Shown: positions 34,725-44,704, counted from the stretch's first letter. The stretch is 64,000 nt of DNA from Paracoccus sp. N5 (GCF_000371965.1 NZ_AQUO01000002.1:574001-638000); one strand, 5' to 3'. The notes: generated by a model not told the origin, from the sequence alone. Made by a program: numbers and translations.

Positions 34725-36800
34725 TCACGCCCCCTTGCTGATGCGCGTGTTGCCGTAATCCAGCGTCTCGGCCACATAGCCGGGCGGGACCAGGGTGGTG
34801 GAATTGTGCTGGACCAGGATCGCCGGCCCCGGCACGCGGTCGCCCGCAAACAGCCTGGTGCGGTCGTAGCGCGGCGTTTCCAGCGTCCGGCCGCAGTCGA
34901 AGGTGGTCGGGCGCACGAACATCAGCGCCCGGTCGATGGTCGATCCGTCGGTGGGCTGCACCTTGGGGATCTCGATCCGGCGCACGCTGGCCGAGCCGAT
35001 GACCCGCAGCGTGATCAGTTCCACCTCGGCCTTGCGATAGGCATAGCCGTAGTCCTGTTCATGCGCGTCGTGGAAGCTGTCGATGATGACCTGCTTGTTC
35101 TCCTGCGTCAGCGGCCCCTCGGGGAAATCGGCGCGCAGCTCGAAGCCCTGGCCCTGATAGCGGCATTCGGCGATGATCTTCAGCTCCTGCGCCTCGCGCG
35201 CGATGCCGTCGGCATCCAGTTCCTCGTGCACGGACTGGCGCAGCTTTTCGACATGGCCGTTGATGCGGGCCAGCTCGGCATCGGTGGCAGAGTTCAGGAT
35301 CAGGATCCCGGCCTCGGTATGTTCGTATTGCAGGTCGGTCTTCAGCAGGCCCACGGCGGCGGTGATGCCGGGCGCCACCGGCACGATCACGTCGCGGGCG
35401 CTGACCGCCTCGGCCAGGGCCACGCCATGCAGCGGACCGGCGCCGCCGAAGGGCATGATGGAAAATTCGCGCGGGTCGATGCCGCGCGCCACCGAGTTCG
35501 AGCGGATCGCCAGCGCCATGTTGTTGTTGATGATCCTGATGATCCCCAGCGCCGCGTCCTTGACCGACAGGCCCAGGGGCCGGGCGATCTTTTCCTCGAC
35601 CGCCTTGCGGGCCAGGTCGGCGTCCAGCCGCAGGTCGCCGCCCAGCGCCATGTCGGGGTCGAGGCGCCCCAGCACGATCTGGGCATCGGTCACCGTCGGC
35701 TCATCGCCGCCGCGGCCATAGCAGGCCGGTCCCGGCTCGGACCCGGCGGAACGCGGGCCGACGTTGAAGCCGCCGGCTTCGTCGATGAAGGCGACCGAGC
35801 CGCCGCCCGCGCCGATGGTCACCAGGTCGATCATCGGTGTCAGCACCGGATAGCCCGCGACATAGGTGTCGCGCTGGTTCATGATCTTCAACTGGCCGCC
35901 GGGAATGGTCGAGATGTCGGCCGAGGTGCCGCCGATGTCGACGGTGATGATGTTGGGCGTGCCGGCCATCTCGCCTTCGGACGCGCCGCCGATGACGCCG
36001 CCGGCGGGGCCCGACATCAGGATGCGGATCGGGCGGCGCGCGCAGGATTCGACCGTCGAGACGCCGCCGTTCGACTGCATGATGCGCAGCTTCGAGGTCA
36101 CGCCCGCCTCGCGCAGCCGGGCATCGAGGTCGCGCAGGTAATAGGCGGTCTTGGGTCCGACATAGCAATTCATCGCGGCGGTCGAGAAGCGTTCGTATTC
36201 CCGCATCACCCGCGCCAGCTCCGAGGACATGGTGACATAGGCGCCGGGGATTTCCTCCAGCACGATCTCCTTGGCGCGGGCCTCGTGGGCGTCGTTCAGG
36301 AAGCTGAACATGAAGCCGATCACGACCGAGCCGATGCCGCGCTTGCGAAACAGCGCGCAGGCGTCGCGCACGGCCTGTTCGTCCAGCGGCTCGGCGATTT
36401 CGCCGCTGGGCGGCAGGATGCGCTCGCGCACGGCGATGCGGTTGCGGCGCTTGACCAGCGGCTGGCTTTGCCAAGGCACGTCGAAATGCAGGCTGAAGTT
36501 ATAGGGCCGCTTGTGGCGCCCGATATGCAGGATGTCGCGAAAGCCGTGCGTGGTGATCATCCCGCATTCCGCGCCATTGTGCTCGATGGTGATGTTCGTC
36601 GCGGTGGTGGTGCCATGGACGATGGTCTCGACCTCGGACGGGTCGATCCCCGCCCGGTCGCAGATGCCCCTGACGCCCTGGACCACGCCGATCGACTGGT
36701 TCTTCAGCGTGGTCGGAACCTTGTGGTAAAAGACCCCCTTTGCGCATTCGAGGACGAGATCGGTATTCGTCCCGCCGACATCGACGCCAATCCTGGCCAT
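34725..36800 (-). CDS. hyuA: N-methylhydantoinase/hydantoinase A subunit
   Basis: The 691-residue ATP-binding A subunit. The actin-like phosphate motif is at the N-terminus (MARIGVDVGGTNTDLVLE). HGTTTATNITIEHNGAECG and VDIGGTSADISTIPGG (second phosphate motif) follow, and AVAPG-type barrel segments close the protein. ATG 36800 is chosen because GAGAGG precedes it and the family starts here. The adjacent amidase-like gene favours N-methylhydantoin as substrate, a creatinine breakdown intermediate. A strong T-tailed terminator lies between that gene and hyuA, so hyuA may also have its own promoter. Confidence 0.88.
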   Translation of the reverse strand: MARIGVDVGGTNTDLVLECAKGVFYHKVPTTLKNQSIGVVQGVRGICDRAGIDPSEVETIVHGTTTATNITIEHNGAECGMITTHGFRDILHIGRHKRPYNFSLHFDVPWQSQPLVKRRNRIAVRERILPPSGEIAEPLDEQAVRDACALFRKRGIGSVVIGFMFSFLNDAHEARAKEIVLEEIPGAYVTMSSELARVMREYERFSTAAMNCYVGPKTAYYLRDLDARLREAGVTSKLRIMQSNGGVSTVESCARRPIRILMSGPAGGVIGGASEGEMAGTPNIITVDIGGTSADISTIPGGQLKIMNQRDTYVAGYPVLTPMIDLVTIGAGGGSVAFIDEAGGFNVGPRSAGSEPGPACYGRGGDEPTVTDAQIVLGRLDPDMALGGDLRLDADLARKAVEEKIARPLGLSVKDAALGIIRIINNNMALAIRSNSVARGIDPREFSIMPFGGAGPLHGVALAEAVSARDVIVPVAPGITAAVGLLKTDLQYEHTEAGILILNSATDAELARINGHVEKLRQSVHEELDADGIAREAQELKIIAECRYQGQGFELRADFPEGPLTQENKQVIIDSFHDAHEQDYGYAYRKAEVELITLRVIGSASVRRIEIPKVQPTDGSTIDRALMFVRPTTFDCGRTLETPRYDRTRLFAGDRVPGPAILVQHNSTTLVPPGYVAETLDYGNTRISKGA

Positions 36801-36846
36801 GTGACACCTCTCTGTTGCTTGGCTCGCGCCTGTCTTCGCGGCGCTG

Positions 36847-36878
36847 AAAAAAGGCGCCGGCCGCAAGGGACCGGCGCC
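36847..36878 (-). terminator. Strong intrinsic terminator between the amidase gene and hyuA
   Basis: On the minus strand GGCGCCGG (36878-36871), a ten-base loop, CCGGCGCC (36860-36853), then six consecutive Ts (36852-36847). This is a textbook Rho-independent terminator just after the isochorismatase-type gene and 47 bases before hyuA, in the direction of transcription. It should reduce or prevent readthrough within what otherwise looks like one operon. Confidence 0.82.
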
Positions 36879-36887
36879 AGGTGGGGG

Positions 36888-37610
36888 TTATTCCGCCGCG
36901 ATCCTCTGCGCGCCGAGGCCATCGATATAGGCCACGCATTCATCGACGGTGTGGACGTCGCCGAACTTGGCGTCGATGTCGAACAGGTTCCAGGCCACCG
37001 CGCCCGGCACGCGGTCGCCGATGGCTTCCTTGACCGCGATGGTGCGGAAGCCGTCGGCAATGCCGTCGCAGATGGTCTGGCGCACGCAGGCGCAGGCGGT
37101 CACGCCGGTGACCAGGATGGTGTCCACGCCATTCGCGCGCAGGATGCCCGCCAGCTCGGTGCCGTGGAAGGACGAGGCGCGCTTTTTCAACAGCGTGTAT
37201 TCGCCTTCGATGGGCGCGATGCGGCTGTCGATGGCCCACAGGTCCTTGTCCTTGATGTCCACCACATCGACCGGGATCTTGTTGTGCCACAGGCCCATGT
37301 CGGTGAAATCGGCATTGCGGTCGGTGATCTCGTAGGCCGTGGTGACATGCACGACCGGCAGGCGCGCGGCGCGGAACGCCTTCAGCAGCTTCTGCATGCC
37401 GGGGATGATCTCGTTGTCCATCTTCTCCTGGTCGCAGGTGAAGGGGTTGCCGGGGCGGGTCCAGGCATTCGCCAGATCGACGCTGACCAGGGCCGGACGC
37501 TTGCCGAAGCCGACGCGGCGCTGAAAGCCGCGCTCCTTGTAAAGTTTGGTGGCGGTGTCGAAGGCTTCCTGCAGCAGGCGGTCCAGTTCCTTGGTGTCCA
37601 CTTCGCTCAT
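36888..37610 (-). CDS. Isochorismatase-family hydrolase, N-carbamoylsarcosine amidase-like
   Basis: A 240-residue cysteine hydrolase. The triad is visible: Asp45 in LVSVDLANAW, Lys142 in LLKKRASSFHGTEL and Cys175 in TGVTACACVRQTI. Sequence around these positions resembles N-carbamoylsarcosine amidohydrolase, which yields sarcosine, CO2 and ammonia. Placed directly before hyuA and hyuB, it completes a route from N-methylhydantoin to sarcosine. The gene is divergent from a LysR regulator gene, with 172 bases between starts. Other isochorismatase-type activities (for example on carbamoylated amines) are possible. Confidence 0.82.
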   Translation of the reverse strand: MSEVDTKELDRLLQEAFDTATKLYKERGFQRRVGFGKRPALVSVDLANAWTRPGNPFTCDQEKMDNEIIPGMQKLLKAFRAARLPVVHVTTAYEITDRNADFTDMGLWHNKIPVDVVDIKDKDLWAIDSRIAPIEGEYTLLKKRASSFHGTELAGILRANGVDTILVTGVTACACVRQTICDGIADGFRTIAVKEAIGDRVPGAVAWNLFDIDAKFGDVHTVDECVAYIDGLGAQRIAAE

Positions 37611-37743
37611 GATCGAGATCCTTGTCTGGGTAAGAAAGGCGCAGCGATGCGCCGGGTATCCGAGCCGCCGGCATCCATCGTCCGCCGCTCTGGGACCATA
37701 TTCCGTGTTTCCTTGACCCGGGGGAAATGGCGTGTCAGCAATT

Positions 37744-37766
37744 ATTCATGCACCAGATGCATCAAT
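37744..37766. promoter_or_regulatory. Dyad with a LysR box between the amidase and lysR genes
   Basis: ATTCATGCA (37744-37752) and TGCATCAAT (37758-37766) form nine-base arms with one mismatch across five bases. The core T-N11-A (37749-37761) fits the LysR-type consensus. It lies 16 bases before the LysR ATG and 134 bases from the amidase start, a suitable place for autoregulation. Confidence 0.55.
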
Positions 37767-37782
37767 CGCGGGGCGTCTTTTC

Positions 37783-38679
37783 ATGAGCGATCATTCCGGC
37801 ATCGAGAATGTTCATTCCTTCGTCACCCTGGCCCAGGAATTGAGCTTTCGCCGCGCCGCCGAACGCCTGCACCTGGACCAGTCGGCGCTGAGCCGGCGCA
37901 TCCAGAAGCTTGAAGCCACGCTGGGTTTCCGCCTGCTGGAGCGGACCACGCGCGAGGTCCGGCTGACCCAGGCCGGGCGCAGCTTCTACGACGACAATGC
38001 CGACCTGCTGCGCGGCTATGCGTCCTCGATCCAGCTGGCGCGCCGCATCGCCGAGGGCAAGCTGGGCGCGCTGAACGTGGGCTACATGGCCTTCGCGGCC
38101 ACCGAATTGATGCCCGCCGCGGTGGCGCGGTTCCGGCAGGCCCATCCCGAGGTGGACCTGAAGATCCGCTATATCCGCACCCAGGGTCAGAAGATCGCCC
38201 TAGCCAATGACGAGATCGACCTGGGCTACATGATCGGGCCGTTCGATCACGCGGATTACCACAGCCTGACGCTGTCGCTCGAACCGCTCTATGTGGTGAC
38301 GCCGCGCAACCATGCGCTGCTGCGCCTGGCCGTCGTCACGCCCGCCGACCTGGCGGGCCAGGACATCATCCTGGGCGATACCCATGAATGGGAGGAATAC
38401 CGCTGGCGCCTGGCCAACCTGTTCAGCGCCGAGGGCATATCGCTGAACATCGCCATCGAGGCATCGAACACCCTGGCCCTGCTGGGCCTGGTCGCGGCCG
38501 GGCTGGGCGTGACCGTCTATCCCGAAAGCCTGATCGGTTTCCTGGGCCGCAGCGTCGAGGTGCGCCCGATCATCCACCCGCAGTTCCGCATCAGCACCGT
38601 CCTCGCTTGGAAACGGTCGAACCGGTCGCGCCAGGTCCGCGAATTCGTGGAGGTCGCCAAGCTGGCCGGGATGCGCTAG
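37783..38679 (+). CDS. LysR-family regulator, probably of the hydantoin/amidase genes
   Basis: A 298-residue LysR-type regulator. The winged helix-turn-helix is at about residues 10-65 (FVTLAQELSFRRAAERLHLD, then QSALSRRIQKLEATLGFRLL), and the effector domain from about 90 on. ATG 37783 is chosen because the helix-turn-helix then starts near residue 8, as in the family; a GTG at 37732 would add 17 residues. Divergent orientation from the amidase-hydantoinase genes and a LysR box in between suggest it controls them. Its stop is two bases from that of the second, convergent LysR gene. Confidence 0.87.
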   Translation: MSDHSGIENVHSFVTLAQELSFRRAAERLHLDQSALSRRIQKLEATLGFRLLERTTREVRLTQAGRSFYDDNADLLRGYASSIQLARRIAEGKLGALNVGYMAFAATELMPAAVARFRQAHPEVDLKIRYIRTQGQKIALANDEIDLGYMIGPFDHADYHSLTLSLEPLYVVTPRNHALLRLAVVTPADLAGQDIILGDTHEWEEYRWRLANLFSAEGISLNIAIEASNTLALLGLVAAGLGVTVYPESLIGFLGRSVEVRPIIHPQFRISTVLAWKRSNRSRQVREFVEVAKLAGMR

Positions 38680-38681
38680 CG

Positions 38682-39605
38682 CTAGGGCAGGGCCGGGACG
38701 CTGTTCCGGCCCTGGCTCCGCAGGAATTTCAAGAAGGTTTCCAGCACCTCGGACCTGTTCGTGCGGTCCCAGACCGCGGTGACCGGCAGCTTGTTGGTCA
38801 CGTCCCGCAGCGGGCGCACGGCGACGCCCAGGCGCGGCAGGTTGCCGACGCAGCTGGAATAGATCGTGACGCCCACCCCCGCGACCACCAGCCCGAAGAT
38901 GCCCTCGCTGTTCGACGCCTCCAGCACGATATTCGGAAAGAACCCCCGGCTGCGGCATTCCGCGAACAGCCTGCTGCGGAACGCGGCCCAGTTGTCGCCG
39001 GTGCCCAGCACGAATGGCTCGTCCGCCAATTGCGCCAGGGTCAGGGACGGTTGGGCGCAAAGCGGGTGCGAACTGGGCAGCAGCGCCACATAATCATCCT
39101 GGTCGAAGATCATCTGCCGGGTCGTCTTGTGCTCGAAAGGCCCGATCATGAAGCCGATGTCGATGCTTTGCTGCAGCAGCGCGACATGCTGGAGGGTCGT
39201 CGGCATGAAGATCAGGTCCAGCCGGATGTCGGGATGCGCGCTGGCGAAATCGCGCAGCACATGGGGCAGGTGGCCGTTGATGGCGAAATCGGTATAGGCG
39301 ATTCGCAATTCGCCCCGGATGCCGCGCGCCGCATGGCGGGCGCTGTTGATGGCGCGGTCGATCTGGCCCTCCACGGTCGCGATCTCGGACAGGAAGGCCT
39401 TGCCCGCCGCCGTCAGCTCCACCCGGCGGGTGGTGCGCAGCAGCAGGGGCACGCCCACCTCCGCCTCAAGCTGCTGGATGGTCTTGGTCAGGGCGGGTTG
39501 CGCGATATGCAGCGCATCGGCCGCGCGGCCGAAATGCAGCTCGTTTCCGACTGCCGAAAAAGCGCGCAGATGGCGAAGGTCCAAGCCCATGGCATGGCTC
39601 ATCAT
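38682..39605 (-). CDS. LysR-family regulator, probably of the polyamine-type ABC operon
   Basis: A LysR-type regulator of about 307 residues. Its helix-turn-helix (LRAFSAVGNELHFGRAADAL, then AQPALTKTIQQLEAEVGVPL) lies at about residues 10-65. Three nearby in-frame ATGs (39605, 39602, 39590) are possible and none has a clear Shine-Dalgarno sequence; 39605 is used here. It is divergent from the ABC importer gene, 131 bases away, and the AT-rich gap contains TAAAAT (39626-39631) and ATTTTA (39642-39647) as a candidate dyad. It resembles the neighbouring LysR protein over the effector domain (IGFMIGPFEHK versus LGYMIGPFDHA), so the two may have arisen by duplication. Confidence 0.85.
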   Translation of the reverse strand: MMSHAMGLDLRHLRAFSAVGNELHFGRAADALHIAQPALTKTIQQLEAEVGVPLLLRTTRRVELTAAGKAFLSEIATVEGQIDRAINSARHAARGIRGELRIAYTDFAINGHLPHVLRDFASAHPDIRLDLIFMPTTLQHVALLQQSIDIGFMIGPFEHKTTRQMIFDQDDYVALLPSSHPLCAQPSLTLAQLADEPFVLGTGDNWAAFRSRLFAECRSRGFFPNIVLEASNSEGIFGLVVAGVGVTIYSSCVGNLPRLGVAVRPLRDVTNKLPVTAVWDRTNRSEVLETFLKFLRSQGRNSVPALP

Positions 39606-39736
39606 TGATAACTGACAGGAAATAATAAAATGCAAATTGATATTTTACAAATGGCGAATCGTCCTGCATCGTTTGTGAAACCTCCAAAAGACGCAGGGCC
39701 AACGAAGCCCGCCCCACAACAGGGAGATTGCCCGTC

Positions 39737-40801
39737 ATGGCAAGCCGTATCATCGATTCCGCAACATTTTCGCGCCGTGGCACGCTGGGCCTTTTGCTCG
39801 GCGGCGTGGCCGCAGCCGCCATCGCGCCGCGCAGGGGCTGGGCCGCCGGCGGCACGGTCGTGGTGTCGAACTGGGGCGGCGACTGGAACGACCGCACGGT
39901 CCGTTACGTCGAAAAGCCGCTGCTCGAGGACAAGGGCTTCAGCATCGTCCGCGACCTGGGAACCGAACCCGAGCGCAAGGCCAAGCTGATCAGCGAAAAG
40001 CGCATCCGCCGCGCCTCGGCCGACGTGATCCATGTCAACAGCTCGGACGCCTTCGAATTGCAGAAGCAGGGGGTGGTCGCCGAACTGGATACCGCGCGCA
40101 TCCCGAATTACGCCGATACCGCCCCGGAGCTGCAAAGCCCCTCTTTCGTCCCCTGGCTCTATAGCGGCGTGGTCATCATCTATGACACCACCAAGGTCTC
40201 CGAGCCGCCGAAATCCTATGCCGAGCTTTGGGATCCGAAATGGGCGGGCAAGGTCGGGCTGACCAACCAGCTTTACTTCAACTACATGATGATGGCCGGG
40301 CTGGTCGAAAAGGGCGACATGACCAGCGTCGAGGACGGCAAGGCCCGCCTGCAACGCCTGGTCGCGGACAGCAAGCCGCGCCTTTACGCCGCCCACCAGC
40401 AATTGCAGGCCGGGCTGGCCAATGGCGAGGTCGAGATCGCCGTGAACTACAAGGCGCGCGGGCTGCAATGGGCGCATGACGGGCTGCCGCTGGCGATCCA
40501 GTATCCCGAGGAGGGCGCCATCGCCGTGACCTTCGGCGCCTGCCTGACGCAGTTCGCCGCCAACCCCGATGCGGGCTATGCCTATCTGGACGCCATGCTG
40601 GACCGCCAAGCCATGGCGGGCCTGGCCGAGGCCAGCTTCTATGCCCCGGCCAACACCAAGGCCGCGCTGTCGGACGACCTGCGCCGCCTCGTCGATTTCT
40701 CGGCCGAGGAGCGGGCGAAGATGCGCTTCCTCGATTTCGACTATGTGGCGCAGAACACCGCCGCCTGGCTGGAATGGTGGAACAAGTCCTTCGCCGTCTG
40801 A
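39737..40801 (+). CDS. PotD/PotF-type ABC transporter substrate-binding protein
   Basis: A 354-residue periplasmic protein of the spermidine/putrescine-binding class. The N-terminus carries a likely twin-arginine signal (FSRRGTLGLLLGGVAAAA). The mature protein opens GTVVVSNWGGDWNDRTVRYV and has SYAELWDPKWAGKVGLTNQL. AGGGAGA nine bases before ATG 39737 supports that start. Permease, permease and ATPase genes follow in the same operon. Polyamine is the default guess from family, but the context of N-methyl compound catabolism makes a betaine-, amine- or peptide-like ligand possible. Confidence 0.9.
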   Translation: MASRIIDSATFSRRGTLGLLLGGVAAAAIAPRRGWAAGGTVVVSNWGGDWNDRTVRYVEKPLLEDKGFSIVRDLGTEPERKAKLISEKRIRRASADVIHVNSSDAFELQKQGVVAELDTARIPNYADTAPELQSPSFVPWLYSGVVIIYDTTKVSEPPKSYAELWDPKWAGKVGLTNQLYFNYMMMAGLVEKGDMTSVEDGKARLQRLVADSKPRLYAAHQQLQAGLANGEVEIAVNYKARGLQWAHDGLPLAIQYPEEGAIAVTFGACLTQFAANPDAGYAYLDAMLDRQAMAGLAEASFYAPANTKAALSDDLRRLVDFSAEERAKMRFLDFDYVAQNTAAWLEWWNKSFAV

Positions 40802-40844
40802 CTCGCACGCCCGTTCCCACCCGCCCTTGCATCGGAGAACCTGC

Positions 40845-41753
40845 ATGAGCATGACCGAGATGGCGGTCGATCCGGCCCCGCCGCCCACCCCCGCCGGCAC
40901 GCCCCGGCGGCTGGGGGCCGCCTGGCTCAGCGCGCCGGCGATGATCTTCGTCGCGCTTGGCCTGCTGGCGCCGCTGGCCCTGATGCTGCGCAACAGCCTG
41001 AACCGCTATGACCCGGCCGAACTGATGATCAGCGCGGTCACGGCCGAGAATTACACCAAGTTCTTCGGCGATGCCTTCTATCAAGAAGTCCTGTGGCGCA
41101 CGGTCGGCATCTCGGCCCTGTCCACGGCGATCTGCCTGGCCGCCGGGATTCCACTGGCCTATTTCCTGGCCCGCCATGTCGCGCCCGGCACCAAGCGCGT
41201 GCTGCTGCTGGCGATCCTGGTGCCGCTGCTGATCGGGAACGCGGTCAGGACATCGGCCTGGATGCTGATCCTGAACGATAGCGGCGTGCTGGCCGCCTTC
41301 CTCGGCCTGTTCGGCTGGGACGGGCAGCTGGGGCTGATGTATTCCTCGGCCGGGGTCACCATCGGCCTGGTCTCGGTCCTGCTGCCCTTCATGGTCATCA
41401 CCCTGAACAGCGTCTTCGAATCCATCGACCAGAACCTCGAGGACGCGGGCCAGAGCCTGGGCGCGGGCCACCTGACGGTGATGCGCCGGATCGTGCTGCC
41501 GCTGGCGATGCCCGGCATCCTCGCGGGCAGCGTCTTGTGCTTCATCCTGTCGATGAACGCCTATGCCACGCCGGTGCTGATCGGCGGGCCGACATTCCAC
41601 ATGATGGCGCCGACCGTCTATCAGCAGATCGCCAAGGTGATGAACTGGCCCTTCGGCGCCGCCCTGGCCTTCATCCTGATGGCCGTGACGCTGATCCTGA
41701 CGGTGGGCGTGTCGGTCCTGGTCCAGCGCCGCTATCGGAAATGGAGCGAATGA
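40845..41753 (+). CDS. PotB-type ABC transporter permease
   Basis: A 302-residue permease with about six membrane helices, beginning with a roughly 25-residue cytoplasmic proline-rich stretch. The EAA coupling motif is seen in QNLEDAGQSLGAGHLTVMRR (about residues 190-210). GGAGA lies about seven bases before the ATG. The stop overlaps the next permease start (TGATG), indicating translational coupling. It pairs with the PotC-type permease. Confidence 0.92.
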   Translation: MSMTEMAVDPAPPPTPAGTPRRLGAAWLSAPAMIFVALGLLAPLALMLRNSLNRYDPAELMISAVTAENYTKFFGDAFYQEVLWRTVGISALSTAICLAAGIPLAYFLARHVAPGTKRVLLLAILVPLLIGNAVRTSAWMLILNDSGVLAAFLGLFGWDGQLGLMYSSAGVTIGLVSVLLPFMVITLNSVFESIDQNLEDAGQSLGAGHLTVMRRIVLPLAMPGILAGSVLCFILSMNAYATPVLIGGPTFHMMAPTVYQQIAKVMNWPFGAALAFILMAVTLILTVGVSVLVQRRYRKWSE

Positions 41754-42565
41754 TGCCCGCACAGTCACGCGCCATCCGCCGGGGTTACGCCGCCTTTGCC
41801 GTGCTGGCCATCGGCTTCATCACCCTACCTTTGGTCTTCATCGTCTGGATGAGCTTCTTTTCCAACAAGATCCTGTCCTTTCCGCCGCAGGGCTATACGC
41901 TGGACTGGTATCTGCGCGCATGGGAGCTGTCGGATTTCCGCAATGGCTTCTTCCTCAGCATCCGGACCAGCCTGATCGCCACCGGCATCGCCCTGGTCCT
42001 GGGCCTGCCGGCCAGCTTTGCCCTGGCGCGGACCCGCTTCAAGGGGCGCGAGGCGATCAACACGGTGCTGATGTCGCCGATGATCGTGCCCGGCATCGTC
42101 GGCGGCAGCGCGCTGTTCGTGTTCTTCCTGGAGGTCGAGTTCCTGACCGGCTGGCGCATCGCCGGGACCAGCGCGGGCCTGCTGGTCGCCCACGGGTTGA
42201 TCGCGCTGCCCTGGATGATCCGGCTGGTCACCACCGCGCTGATTTCGGTCAACCCCTCGGTCGAGGAGGCGGCGCGCAGCCTGGGGGCGGGACCGCTGAC
42301 GGTGTTCTGGCGCATCACCCTGCCGGCCATCAAGCCGGGCGTGATCGCCGGGTCGCTGTTTGCCTTCATCAACTCCTTCATCGACCTGGAAAAGTCGCTG
42401 TTCCTGGTCGGGCCGGACAGCACGACCTTGCAGATCGCGCTGATCAACTATCTGGAATGGAATTTCGATCCGACCATCGGCGCCGTTGCCACCGTGCAGA
42501 TCGCCCTCGTGACGGCCCTGCTGATCGTCACCGACCGCTACGTTAAGCTCAGCCGCGCCTTCTGA
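41753..42565 (+). CDS. PotC-type ABC transporter permease
   Basis: A 270-residue permease with about six membrane helices; the EAA coupling motif is VEEAARSLGAGPLTVFWRI. Two ATGs overlap the upstream stop (41750 and 41753). The second is used because GGAG sits six bases upstream of it; the first would add one residue. It forms a heterodimeric channel with the PotB-type partner. The ATPase gene follows after 11 bases. Confidence 0.92.
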   Translation: MPAQSRAIRRGYAAFAVLAIGFITLPLVFIVWMSFFSNKILSFPPQGYTLDWYLRAWELSDFRNGFFLSIRTSLIATGIALVLGLPASFALARTRFKGREAINTVLMSPMIVPGIVGGSALFVFFLEVEFLTGWRIAGTSAGLLVAHGLIALPWMIRLVTTALISVNPSVEEAARSLGAGPLTVFWRITLPAIKPGVIAGSLFAFINSFIDLEKSLFLVGPDSTTLQIALINYLEWNFDPTIGAVATVQIALVTALLIVTDRYVKLSRAF

Positions 42566-42576
42566 AAGGATAAACC

Positions 42577-43647
<1,071 letters not shown>

Positions 43648-43665
43648 AGCGAACAGGAGAAGACG

Positions 43666-44667
43666 ATGAACGACCTGACCCCCGTTTCCGGGGCCGATGC
43701 CCTGCACGCCCGGCTGACCGTCGTGGACGGGCTGATCGTGTCGGATTTCGACCGTGCGATCTTTCAGGACATGCGGCAGGGCGGCATCACGGCCGCCAAC
43801 TGCACCTGCTGCATCTGGGAGGGTTTCACCGCCACGATGCGCAACATCATGCAGTGGAAGCAGTGGTTTCGCGACAATGACGACCTGATCCTGCAAGTGC
43901 GCAGCACCGCCGACATCCGCCGCGCCAAGGCCGAGGACAAGACTGGCATCATCCTGGGCTGGCAGAACATCACCGGCATCGAGGATCAGATCGGCTATCT
44001 GTCGCTGTTCAAGGATCTGGGCGTCGGCATCATCCAGATGGCCTACAACACCCAGAACCTGGTCGCGACGGGCTGCTATGAATCCAGGGACGGTGGGCTG
44101 TCGGATTTCGGGCATGAGGTGGTGGCCGAGATGAACCGCCTAGGCATCCTGTGCGACCTGTCCCATGTCGGCGCGCAAAGCAGCCGCGATGTGATCCTGG
44201 CCTCGCGCCAGCCGGTCGCCTATTCCCATTGCCTGCCCGCCGGGCTGAAGGCGCATCCGCGCAACAAGACGGACGAGGAGTTGCGCTTCATCGTCGACCA
44301 TGGCGGCTTCGTGGGCGTGACCATGTTCACGCCCTTCCTGGCGCGTGGGACCGATGCGACGGTCGACGACTATGTCGATGCGATGGAATATGTCATCAAT
44401 CTCTGCGGCGAAGAGCGGGTCGGCTACGGCACCGACTTCACCCAAGGCCATGGGCAGGCGTTCTTCGACTGGATCAGCCATGACAAGGGTTATGCCCGCC
44501 GCCTGACCGATCTGGGCACGATCAGGAATCCGGCCGGTCTGGAATCGATCGGCCATACCGGCGCGCTGACCGCCGCCATGCAGCGCCGGAACTGGCCCGA
44601 GGCGCGGATCGAGCGCATCATGGGCGGGAACTGGGTCGCCCTGCTGGCCGAGGTCTGGGGCGCCTGA
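43666..44667 (+). CDS. M19 dipeptidase-like protein lacking part of the metal site
   Basis: A 333-residue member of the renal dipeptidase (M19) fold. The C-terminal half of the metal site is present: LCDLSHVG and YSHCLPAGLKAHPRN (two histidines) and YGTDFTQGH (aspartate). The N-terminal HxD motif, normally VDGHND, reads VDGLIVSDFD. The bridging glutamate, normally in G-x-E-G-G, is also missing (IILGWQNITG). The protein closely recalls what I remember of PA5396, encoded beside the dimethylglycine/betaine genes of Pseudomonas. Ordinary dipeptidase activity is doubtful. It is the last gene of the ABC operon, so it probably acts on the imported compound. Confidence 0.8.
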   Translation: MNDLTPVSGADALHARLTVVDGLIVSDFDRAIFQDMRQGGITAANCTCCIWEGFTATMRNIMQWKQWFRDNDDLILQVRSTADIRRAKAEDKTGIILGWQNITGIEDQIGYLSLFKDLGVGIIQMAYNTQNLVATGCYESRDGGLSDFGHEVVAEMNRLGILCDLSHVGAQSSRDVILASRQPVAYSHCLPAGLKAHPRNKTDEELRFIVDHGGFVGVTMFTPFLARGTDATVDDYVDAMEYVINLCGEERVGYGTDFTQGHGQAFFDWISHDKGYARRLTDLGTIRNPAGLESIGHTGALTAAMQRRNWPEARIERIMGGNWVALLAEVWGA

Positions 44668-44704
44668 TGGCCCGCGCCTGGTGGGCAGGCGGGTCACCCG
44701 CCCG

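Noticed and set aside
44681..44702. GGCGGG-TCA-CCCGCC hairpin after the M19-like gene as a terminator
   Set aside because: Stem is short, loop only three bases and no T-run; too weak to list as a feature.
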